5,862 nt of DNA from Gemmatimonadota bacterium. Lineage in GTDB: Bacteria; Gemmatimonadota; Gemmatimonadetes; Longimicrobiales; Gaopeijiaceae. Position 1 is the first letter of the stretch. Every line of letters begins with the position of its first letter. Both the position numbers and the translations under genes were made by a program. The stretch spans positions 1 to 5,862 of the forward strand of contig WGEM01000286.1 of the NCBI GenBank assembly GCA_015492755.1, in the 5' to 3' direction. This document shows, piece by piece, positions 1 to 5,761 of the stretch. The notes under the pieces were generated by a model. That model was not told the DNA's origin. It did not search any database and worked only from the letters and a program-made list of their open reading frames with translations.

Positions 1-1953
1 CGCCAGCGCGCTCACCACCCTCCGCCGGGTAGCCAGCGGCACGTCACGTCTGGCGAGGAGCGCCTGCATGACGGGAACCGCCGGCGCTCCCAGTCGTGCC
101 AGCGCGTCCAGCACCGCGGGGCGCACCGAGACCTCGTCGATGGTGGAGGCCAGCTCGTCCATGAGGTCCGTGCGGCCCAGGTCACCGATGGCGCGGGCCG
201 CTGCCGCCCGCACGGCCGCGTCGTCGGCGGAGAGCCCCGAGCGAAGCTCATCGGTGACGTCCACACCGATGCGCCCCAACGCCACCCACGCCGCGCGGCG
301 GACCTCGGCATCGGGGTGCTCCAGCCAGGGCCGCACGTCTCCCGGGCGTACGCCCGGCACACTCCCCGCCGCATCCAGCAGCGCAGCCAGCACCGCCGGA
401 TCCCGCTCGTCTTTCAGGCGCTCGGTGATGGCCACCGCGGCGAAGTCGTCGTCGTCGTGCTCGACCTGTGCCAGGACGGACGCCGCTTCGGCGCGAACCT
501 CCGGAACCGGATGCGAGAGCATGGCAGCCGCCCGCGGCGCCGCATCGGAGCGCGGGAGCTGGCTCAGGAGCGAGGTGGCGAAGATGACCACCGTAGGCTC
601 ATCGTCCCGGAGCGCGCGGTCGATGACGTCCAGCGCCTCGCGACCCACCTGCAGCGGCGTGTCGCCGTGGCCGGTGAGATCCACGGCGTGCCGGGCCAGC
701 GCCGATTCCAGTGCAGCCATGTATGTGGCGCGGTGTCGGGAATAAACTGCGAAGGCCGCCAGCGCGCACAGCACGGTGAGGAGGGGCAGGAGCTCGGCGC
801 GCGTGGCCAGCGCCAGCGCAAACGCTCCGGCGGCGGCCTTCGAGAGGGGGCGCAGCACACCGCCGAGCGTGGCCACCGCCGCACTCTTCACCTTGCCGGG
901 GAAGGGCAGGAGCGAGACCTGCTCCACCGGCTTCTGGAGCGAATGCTGTAGTACGTCGTCCAGCACCTGGAGCCCCGCCAACGCCCCCACGCCTCCCGCC
1001 ACCGCGGCGCCGGCGGACGCGAACGCCAGCGCCCCCGCCTGCAGCATCGCGGCGAAGGACACGCCCAGCTTCGGAAGGAGGACGCGGGAGGCCCAGAACT
1101 GCACGAGGAGCGTACCGATTCCCACCGCCGTGGACATGAGCCCGTAGATGGCGGTGATGCGGTCGCGGGTGAAGGACTCCTGTAGCGCGATCTTGAGCTG
1201 GAGGTCGATGAGCGTGCCGGTGAGCGTGAGCGCCACGAGGCCGGCCGCCAGAAGACGCAGGAGTTTCTCGTTGGCCAGGGCGCGGAAGCCACGGGCGGCG
1301 CCGGTGACGAAGGCGTGCACCGCCCCCAGGTCGACGGTCTCCTCGTCCTCTTCCCGCTGCGGTTCCGGCACCCACCAGAGGAAGGGCAGGGCCCCCAGGA
1401 GGAGGACGACCGACGCCAGGAGAAGCGCCTCGGTGCCCCACCGCACCGCCGCCGGCGCCACGGCGGCACCGCCGAGGATGGCACCCACCGACGCACCCAT
1501 CCCGATGAGGGGCAGCAGCCGCTTCGCCTGTCGCCCGGTGAGAAGATCACTGGCGTAATCCCAGGCGTGGGTGATCACCAGGACCTGCACCGCGCTGATC
1601 CAGAGATAGATGATGAACGCGGTACGGGGGTCGGCCCGGAAGAGCGCCCAGCACGCCAGGACCGAAGCGGTGAGCACCGCCGTCAGGCGCACGGCGAGGC
1701 TCCTCCGTGCGGTGCCCGCGATGACCCCGGCGAAGGTGATGGCGGTGAGCGCTGTGAGGAGCGCGGCGGCGATGATGGCGTACGGAATGAGTTCGGCGGG
1801 ATACTCCGAGAGGAAGAGCCCGTTCTTCACCGACGAGAGCAGCGTGGTGTTGGCGGTGTTCAGCAGAAGGAAGCCACCGAGAACCGAGAGGGTGCGGCCT
1901 TCTCCCGCCCGCAGGTGCAGCGCTCCGGCCAGGGCGTTCAGCGGCGTGAACAC
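1..1953 (-). CDS. NTT (ATP/ADP translocase)-like membrane protein fused to HEAT repeats, 3' end cut by window
   Basis: An open frame runs from GTG 1953 off the left edge, giving 651 visible residues. An in-frame TGA lies seven codons upstream of this GTG, inside the preceding gene, so it is the first possible conventional start; no strong Shine-Dalgarno is visible. Residues about 20-405 form a multi-helix hydrophobic domain. Family-like signatures are SSVKNGLFLSEY (40-51), followed by AELIPYAIIAAALL, then GRQAKRLLPLIGMGASVGAI (140-159) and LQHSLQKPVEQVSLLPFPGK (335-354), matching the NTT/TLC superfamily and its homologues in free-living bacteria. Residues about 435-650 are HEAT-like helical repeats, seen as HPVPEVRAEAASVLAQV, HPDAEVRRAAWVALGRIG and DDAAVRAAAARAIGDLG. 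Characterised NTTs exchange nucleotides across the inner membrane; the substrate here is unknown, and the HEAT part suggests a protein-binding or scaffolding role. It lies 10 nt downstream of the DUF481 gene, so they are probably co-transcribed. A generic MFS transporter with HEAT repeats is the alternative label. Confidence 0.85.
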   Translation of the reverse strand, partial: MFTPLNALAGALHLRAGEGRTLSVLGGFLLLNTANTTLLSSVKNGLFLSEYPAELIPYAIIAAALLTALTAITFAGVIAGTARRSLAVRLTAVLTASVLACWALFRADPRTAFIIYLWISAVQVLVITHAWDYASDLLTGRQAKRLLPLIGMGASVGAILGGAAVAPAAVRWGTEALLLASVVLLLGALPFLWWVPEPQREEDEETVDLGAVHAFVTGAARGFRALANEKLLRLLAAGLVALTLTGTLIDLQLKIALQESFTRDRITAIYGLMSTAVGIGTLLVQFWASRVLLPKLGVSFAAMLQAGALAFASAGAAVAGGVGALAGLQVLDDVLQHSLQKPVEQVSLLPFPGKVKSAAVATLGGVLRPLSKAAAGAFALALATRAELLPLLTVLCALAAFAVYSRHRATYMAALESALARHAVDLTGHGDTPLQVGREALDVIDRALRDDEPTVVIFATSLLSQLPRSDAAPRAAAMLSHPVPEVRAEAASVLAQVEHDDDDFAAVAITERLKDERDPAVLAALLDAAGSVPGVRPGDVRPWLEHPDAEVRRAAWVALGRIGVDVTDELRSGLSADDAAVRAAAARAIGDLGRTDLMDELASTIDEVSVRPAVLDALARLGAPAVPVMQALLARRDVPLATRRRVVSALA

Positions 1954-1963
1954 GCGACGGGGC

Positions 1964-2725
1964 TCAGAGGCTCACGCGCAGCACGACCGAGAACTTCTGG
2001 TCATCGGACTTGGCGCCGGGTGGAGGCACGGCGTCGTGCAGGTATTCGTGCTCCAGCGCCAGCGAGAGATTCGACAGGAGTCTCGTCGACGCGGAGTTGG
2101 TCATCTCCAGCACGTAGTCGCGGATCCGGGTGAACTCGGGTTGGACAAAGGTGACGTGCTGAACTCTGGCACCCGAAGCGAAAGCGTAGTCCCACTTGAA
2201 GCGCAGACTCCAGCGGAGCGCCGTGCTGGTACCCTCCTCGGCGGAACCTTCCTCCAGCGCGAAGTTCTCGTGGTCCAGGAGGGTCGCGGCGCTGAAGGAG
2301 GCCTTGTTGGCGTCGGGGTCGGCGCCGCGCCAGAAGGTCCACTTGGCACCCAGGCCGCCGTTCATGCGGAGATCGAGTTTGCGGATCTGATCCCGCGTCC
2401 CGTTGACGAAGACGAAGGGACTGAAGTCGCTCTCCGGCTTCCAGTCGAACTTCACGCTCCCGCGCTGGTCGTCGGCGATGACGCGGTCGTCGCTCTTCCC
2501 GTAGCGCACCAACGCCGAGACTTCGAACTCGAACCGGTCGGTACGCAGGTGCGTGAGGGACGCGCCGGTGCGCAGGATACCGAACGAGCTGTTTCCGCGG
2601 GCACCGTTGAAGCCCAGCTCGAGTTGAGACCGCCACGCATCTACCTCCTGCGCCTCTCCCCGGGCGGTGAGCACGAGCGCGGCCACGGAGAGGAGCGTGA
2701 GCACCCGGGAGTACGGTTGGAACAT
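1964..2725 (-). CDS. DUF481 family outer-membrane beta-barrel protein (YdiY-like)
   Basis: This encodes 253 residues from ATG 2725 to TGA at 1964-1966. The N-terminus is a signal peptide: Arg7, a hydrophobic core at 8-21 and a likely cleavage after GEA at residue 25. The mature part alternates polar and hydrophobic residues in beta-hairpin style (LELGFNGARGNSSFGILRTG, FEFEVSALVRYGKSDDRVIA, LALEHEYLHDAV) and ends with PPPGAKSDDQKFSVVLRVSL, the DUF481 C-terminal pattern of a PPPG turn followed by a final strand. The last residue is Leu rather than the common Phe of barrel proteins. DUF481 members are predicted outer-membrane barrels, some annotated as salt-induced; the molecular function is unknown. 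The frame is open back to an ATG at 3025, but the upstream 100 residues are low-complexity and would bury the signal peptide, so the 2725 start is chosen. A GTG at 2764 is a weaker alternative. There is no clear Shine-Dalgarno. It is the first gene of a unit with the NTT-HEAT gene. Confidence 0.87.
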   Translation of the reverse strand: MFQPYSRVLTLLSVAALVLTARGEAQEVDAWRSQLELGFNGARGNSSFGILRTGASLTHLRTDRFEFEVSALVRYGKSDDRVIADDQRGSVKFDWKPESDFSPFVFVNGTRDQIRKLDLRMNGGLGAKWTFWRGADPDANKASFSAATLLDHENFALEEGSAEEGTSTALRWSLRFKWDYAFASGARVQHVTFVQPEFTRIRDYVLEMTNSASTRLLSNLSLALEHEYLHDAVPPPGAKSDDQKFSVVLRVSL

Positions 2726-2841
2726 GGATTCGACGGGTAGGGCGGTGAAGGGGGATGGCGTCACATGCCGCCAAGCTTCACATCGGGGCTGGGGTGTGCA
2801 ACCTCTTGCTGCCCTCCTCGAGGCGTCGGAGGGTGATCTTT

Positions 2842-2890
2842 CCCCCCGGCCTGCCGACACTTGCAGGGGGGGCCCGCCCGCCGGGGCGGG
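2842..2890. other. Two abutting GC-rich inverted repeats (hairpins)
   Basis: The first hairpin pairs CCCCCC (2842-2847) and CTGC (2851-2854) with GCAG (2863-2866) and GGGGGG (2867-2872), leaving a three-base GGC bulge and an eight-base loop. The second starts at the next base: CCCGCCC (2873-2879), loop GCCG (2880-2883), GGGCGGG (2884-2890), a perfect 7-bp stem. There is no T-run on either side, so this does not look like an intrinsic terminator, and both neighbouring genes read away from it. It could be a protein-binding region or a leader-RNA structure, or a by-product of high GC. Confidence 0.5.
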
Positions 2891-2991
2891 ACCACGGCGT
2901 GAAAACGACCCGGGCTCGGCGGTGGAGCCCTCGGCGGGTGGTGTGCGCCGGGGCTCTGGGACGGGCGCGCCCGGACGCGTACCTTTTTCGA

Positions 2992-2999
2992 TGACGTCA
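2992..2999. promoter_or_regulatory. Perfect palindrome TGACGTCA, possible operator
   Basis: TGACGTCA is a perfect 8-bp palindrome, 46 bases before the ATG of the small membrane-protein gene and directly after the AT-richest stretch in the gap (CCTTTTTCGA). A near copy of its context, GATGGCGTCACA, lies at 2754-2765 close to the DUF481 start, with one mismatch to GATGACGTCACA at 2990-3001. The position suits a regulator site, but a single short palindrome in a 320-bp gap can easily arise by chance. Confidence 0.2.
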
Positions 3000-3045
3000 C
3001 AGCGCAGGCACTGGGTCAGAGACATGGGCCCGGGGAGAAGGCATC

Positions 3046-3438
3046 ATGAGTGAGCGAGTCACGGGGGCGTTTCCAGGCGGACCTCGAAAGCGGGTCACCG
3101 GGAAGGTTCGCAGCGGACCACCGCGGCTCGCACGGGTCGAGGAGATCGAGGAGCGCCGCGCAACTCGCTCCTCCCACCGGAGGCGGCGGCGCAGAGTCAA
3201 ACGAGCCGTCTACGGTCTGGTGGTTTCGCTGGTTGTGGGCGGCGGAGTGGGCGTATGGCTGGGGCTCCGCAGCCGCGCGACGCTGGAGGAGGTGCGCCAG
3301 GAGATGGCGGCCAGTAAGCGGGCGTCCGCGAGCGATCTCCTGGGTCTGGGGGACGTGGACCTCTCCGGCGAGATCAACCGCACGCTCCTGGAGCTGTGGC
3401 GTATGGAGGACGTGGAGTACCTGAGGAACCGTCGCTGA
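3046..3438 (+). CDS. Small single-pass membrane protein of unknown function
   Basis: This encodes 130 residues from an ATG preceded by GGGGAGAAGG (3032-3041), a good ribosome site. I do not recognise the family. The N-terminal 53 residues are strongly basic and probably disordered, with a short acidic stretch (VEEIEERR, 31-38) and six consecutive arginines at 45-50. One transmembrane helix spans about 54-74 (AVYGLVVSLVVGGGVGVWLG). The C-terminal 55 residues look helical and amphipathic (TLEEVRQEMAASKRA, then INRTLLELWRMEDVEYLRNR). The positive-inside rule places the arginine cluster in the cytoplasm and the C-terminal part outside the inner membrane. An overlapping frame starting at 3050 is rejected because it has no membrane segment and a Ser/Arg/Trp-rich shadow composition. 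A receiver gene follows after 14 nt, so the two are likely in one transcript. A role as a signalling or envelope adaptor is possible but unproven. Confidence 0.75.
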   Translation: MSERVTGAFPGGPRKRVTGKVRSGPPRLARVEEIEERRATRSSHRRRRRRVKRAVYGLVVSLVVGGGVGVWLGLRSRATLEEVRQEMAASKRASASDLLGLGDVDLSGEINRTLLELWRMEDVEYLRNRR

Positions 3439-3442
3439 GGAG
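3438..3442 (+). promoter_or_regulatory. Ribosome binding site AGGAG for the TTG-started receiver gene
   Basis: AGGAG begins at the last base of the upstream stop codon and ends 10 nt before TTG 3453. It supports TTG 3453 over the in-frame GTG 3396, which lies inside the previous gene and has GGAG only two bases upstream. Confidence 0.5.
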
Positions 3443-3452
3443 CCGAGGGACG

Positions 3453-3911
3453 TTGAGTCCGAACAAGAGACGTGGCTGGCAGGACGCCATCGCGGCGGCG
3501 CCCGCACGGGCGCGGATCCTGGTTGTGGATGACGAAGCGGAGGTGCGCAAGAGCCTTCAGCGCCTCGTGACGCGCTTCGGGTACACCGCGAAGAGCGCCG
3601 CCTCCGCCGAGGAAGCGGACCGGTTGCTGGGACAGGAGCGCTTCGACGTCATGCTCCTGGACATCGAACTTCCGCGGATGAAGGGGGTGGAGTTCCTCAA
3701 CTGGGCGCTGAAGCGCGATCCCGAGCTGGCGGTGATCATGCTTACGGGCCTGGATCTCCCGGAGGTGGCCATCGAATGCCTCGACTCCGGTGCGCGGACC
3801 TACCTGGTCAAGCCGGTGGAAGTGGAGTTCCTCCGCCTCGCCCTCCGCGACGCCCTGGCGATGCGCCGCATCCTGGTGGAGCGGAACGACCTGCTGGAGC
3901 GCTGGCAGTAG
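3453..3911 (+). CDS. Stand-alone response-regulator receiver domain protein (CheY-like)
   Basis: From TTG 3453 this is 152 residues with one receiver domain at about 20-138. The canonical phosphorylation site is complete: acidic pair D26-D27 (ILVVDDE), phospho-acceptor D70 (VMLLDIELPRMKG), T98 (IMLTG) and K120 (YLVKPV). There is no DNA-binding, HD-GYP, GGDEF or other output domain. The protein ends in a short helical tail (LVERNDLLERWQ) that resembles the linker after receivers in multidomain regulators. The first 19 residues form a basic extension. It would accept phosphate from a histidine kinase and act by protein contact; no kinase gene is visible. A longer form from GTG 3396 would add 19 residues and overlap the previous gene by 43 nt; the added sequence does not resemble receiver sequence. 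Proximity to the small membrane-protein gene suggests joint expression. The domain assignment is secure; the start is less so. Confidence 0.93.
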   Translation: MSPNKRRGWQDAIAAAPARARILVVDDEAEVRKSLQRLVTRFGYTAKSAASAEEADRLLGQERFDVMLLDIELPRMKGVEFLNWALKRDPELAVIMLTGLDLPEVAIECLDSGARTYLVKPVEVEFLRLALRDALAMRRILVERNDLLERWQ

Positions 3912-3984
3912 CCGATCCCCCTGGCAGGCTCGCCGCCGAAGCCGCATTCTCCCCTCCACATCGTTCGGATACTCCAGGTCTCGA

Positions 3985-4002
3985 CGCCGACGGAGCTCGG
4001 CG
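3985..4002 (+). other. Hairpin abutting the amidohydrolase ribosome site
   Basis: CGCCGA (3985-3990) and TCGGCG (3997-4002) form a perfect 6-bp stem with a six-base loop. The stem ends at the first base of the purine-rich ribosome site GGGAGGGAG (4002-4010), which is 5 nt before ATG 4016. The rest of the 104-bp gap after the receiver gene shows no clear terminator or promoter. The structure could affect ribosome access, or may be incidental in GC-rich DNA. Confidence 0.3.
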
Positions 4003-4015
4003 GGAGGGAGAGCTC

Positions 4016-5758
4016 ATGTCCATCTGGTTCCGTGCCGCCGCACCGCCCGACGCGCGTGCGCCGCGGCTTCGTTGGGTGCGCCGGCTGGCGGGGGCGGCGC
4101 TGGTCGCGTCCCTTGGCGTATGCGCCGAGGGTCCCGCATCCGAGCCGGCGGACCTCGTGCTCCGGGGCGGCACCGTCCTCACCGTGGATCCCGACGTGCC
4201 CGACGGCACCGCGCTGGCCGCGCGGGACGGTCGAATCGTCGCGGTGGGCTCCGACGGCGACATCGACCGTTACGTCGGGGAGCACACGGAGGTCATCGAC
4301 CTGGACGGAGCCACCGCGATTCCCGGCTTCATCGAGGGTCACGGCCACTTCATGGGGGTGGGGCGCTCGATGCTCCAGCTCAACCTCACCACCGCCACGA
4401 GCTGGGACGACATCGTGGCCATGGTGGCCGATGCCGTGGCGGAGGCGGAGCCGGGCGAACTCATCACCGGCCGGGGCTGGCACCAGGAGAAGTGGACCGC
4501 CCGTCCCCAGCCCAACGTGGACGGCCTCCCCTTCCATCATGAGCTGAGCGCCGTCTCGCCGGACAACCCGGTGATCCTGATACACGCCAGCGGTCACGCC
4601 ACCTTCGCCAACGCCAGGGCGATGGAGCTGGCGGGCATCGACCGCAATACGCCCGACCCTCCCGGCGGCGAGATCGTGCGGGACGCCCGGGGCAACCCCA
4701 TCGGCGCCTTCCGGGAAACCGCGTCGGGGCTGCTGGCGCCTGCCCGGCGGGGGGCAGTCGCCCCCGAGCCGCGTCGCGTGGCGCTCCTGGCGCAGGAGGA
4801 GGCCTTCCGGAAGGGCATCACCTCGTTCCACGACGCCGGCACCAGCTTCCGCACGGTGGATCTCTACCGTGATCTGGTGGACGACGGGTCGCTGAAGATC
4901 CGGCTCTACGTGATGATCCGCTCCGATAACGACGATCTGGCGGAGCACATGGCCGAGTACCGCATGGTAGGCTACGGCGACCGCCTCACCGTCCGGGCGC
5001 TGAAGAAGTCCATCGACGGTGCGCTGGGTTCGCACGGCGCGTGGCTCCTGGAGCCCTACGCCGACCTGCCCACGAGCACCGGGCTCAACACCACCCCGCC
5101 CGAGGAGATCCGGGAGGCGGCGCGCCTGGCCATGGAGCACGGCTACCAGCTCAACGTGCACGCCATCGGGGACCGTGCCAACCGGGAAACGCTGGACATC
5201 TTCCAGGAGGCGTACGAGGCGGCGGGTCCCGGTGACTACCGCTGGAGGGTGGAGCACGCGCAGCATCTCCACCCCGACGACATCCCCCGCTTCGCGGAGC
5301 TGGGGATCATCGCCTCCATGCAGGGGGTCCACGCCACCTCCGACGGTCCGTGGGTCATCGCCAAGCTGGGCGAGAAGCGGGCCAGGGAGGGCGCCTACGT
5401 CTGGCGCAGCCTCATCGACTCCGGCGCCACGATCATGAACGGCACCGACGCGCCGGTGGAAGACGTGGATCCCATCCCCAGTTACTACGCCAGCGTCTCG
5501 CGCATGATGGCCAACGGGGAGCGCTTCTTCCCGGAGCAACGCATGACGCGCCGTGAAGCGCTGGAGTCCTACACCATCAACGGTGCCTACGGAGCCTTCG
5601 AGGAAGACCTCAAGGGGACGCTCACACCGGGCAAGCTGGCCGACATCACCGTACTCTCACAGAACCTGCTCACCGTGGAGGAGGAGCGCATCCCCGAGAC
5701 GCGCGTCCTCTACACCATCGTGGGCGGCGAAGTGGTCTACCGCGTCGAAGGACACTGA
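4016..5758 (+). CDS. YtcJ-type metal-dependent amidohydrolase (Amidohydrolase_3 family), probably exported
   Basis: This encodes 580 residues from ATG 4016, with strong ribosome site GGGAGGGAG 5 nt upstream. The frame is open further back to 3776, but that part overlaps the receiver gene and is Pro/Arg-rich. Residues 1-36 look like an export signal: basic stretch (RLRWVRR, 17-23), hydrophobic core (24-34), Cys36. The sequence before Cys36 (LGVC) is a poor lipobox, so lipoprotein versus plain Sec substrate is open. The hydrolase proper starts at ADLVLRGGTVLTVDP (45-59). Metal-site motifs are H109-x-H111 (GFIEGHGHF), a lysine at 330 or 331 in ALKKSIDGALGS (candidate carbamylated ligand), H382 (VHAIGDRAN), H414 (RVEHAQH) and D478 (NGTDAPV). 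The C-terminal part (GTLTPGKLADITVLSQ, 534-549) is the usual closing sandwich. The family hydrolyses C-N bonds in amides, carbamates or N-formyl groups; the substrate cannot be read from sequence. A further gene begins 3 nt after the stop. Confidence 0.95.
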   Translation: MSIWFRAAAPPDARAPRLRWVRRLAGAALVASLGVCAEGPASEPADLVLRGGTVLTVDPDVPDGTALAARDGRIVAVGSDGDIDRYVGEHTEVIDLDGATAIPGFIEGHGHFMGVGRSMLQLNLTTATSWDDIVAMVADAVAEAEPGELITGRGWHQEKWTARPQPNVDGLPFHHELSAVSPDNPVILIHASGHATFANARAMELAGIDRNTPDPPGGEIVRDARGNPIGAFRETASGLLAPARRGAVAPEPRRVALLAQEEAFRKGITSFHDAGTSFRTVDLYRDLVDDGSLKIRLYVMIRSDNDDLAEHMAEYRMVGYGDRLTVRALKKSIDGALGSHGAWLLEPYADLPTSTGLNTTPPEEIREAARLAMEHGYQLNVHAIGDRANRETLDIFQEAYEAAGPGDYRWRVEHAQHLHPDDIPRFAELGIIASMQGVHATSDGPWVIAKLGEKRAREGAYVWRSLIDSGATIMNGTDAPVEDVDPIPSYYASVSRMMANGERFFPEQRMTRREALESYTINGAYGAFEEDLKGTLTPGKLADITVLSQNLLTVEEERIPETRVLYTIVGGEVVYRVEGH

Positions 5759-5761
5759 ACC

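Larger units (their letters stand above)
2726..3045. other. Divergent intergenic region
   Basis: These 320 bases separate the minus-strand DUF481 gene from the plus-strand membrane-protein gene and must carry control signals for both directions. I see two abutting GC-rich hairpins (2842-2890), an 8-bp palindrome (2992-2999) next to the most AT-rich patch of the region (about 2981-2992), and a 12-mer that recurs with one mismatch (2754-2765 and 2990-3001). No good -35/-10 pair could be picked on either strand. Short open frames cross the region on both strands, but they are low-complexity and lack a plausible ribosome site, so I read it as non-coding. Confidence 0.7.

Noticed and set aside
599..1550. 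Minus-strand open frames at 599-1441 and 888-1550
   Set aside because: They are alternate frames of the NTT-HEAT gene, with Arg/Pro/Gly-rich or Ser/Arg-rich products and none of the membrane helices seen in the main frame.
68..2740. Several long plus-strand open frames (68-745, 316-951, 1315-2133, 1610-2740) antisense to the NTT-HEAT and DUF481 genes
   Set aside because: Their products are low-complexity and rich in Ala/Arg/Ser or Gly/Glu/Arg, with no domains. The opposite strand encodes clear membrane, HEAT and barrel proteins.
2773..2801. TTGCAC and AAGCTT separated by 17 nt on the minus strand as a promoter for DUF481
   Set aside because: The spacing is right but each hexamer matches the sigma-70 consensus at half or fewer of its positions.
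2981..2990. T-run ACCTTTTTCG as an intrinsic terminator
   Set aside because: No stable hairpin directly precedes the T-run on the plus strand, and no plus-strand gene ends upstream of it.
2726..3025. 100-residue N-terminal extension of the DUF481 protein back to ATG 3025
   Set aside because: The extension is Pro/Arg/Gly-rich and would place a clear signal peptide in the middle of the protein.
3024..3053. Short ATG frame just upstream of and overlapping the small membrane-protein start
   Set aside because: It has only nine codons before a stop and no ribosome site of its own. A leader peptide cannot be excluded, but nothing supports it.
3776..4015. 80-residue N-terminal extension of the amidohydrolase back to position 3776
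   Set aside because: It overlaps the receiver gene in another frame, lacks a ribosome site and is Pro/Arg-rich. ATG 4016 has a strong ribosome site and opens directly into an export signal.
3800..5539. 579-codon open frame on the minus strand, antisense to the amidohydrolase
   Set aside because: It is antisense to a well-supported enzyme gene in GC-rich DNA, where stop-free shadow frames are common. Its product is Val/Gly/Arg/His-rich without recognisable domains.
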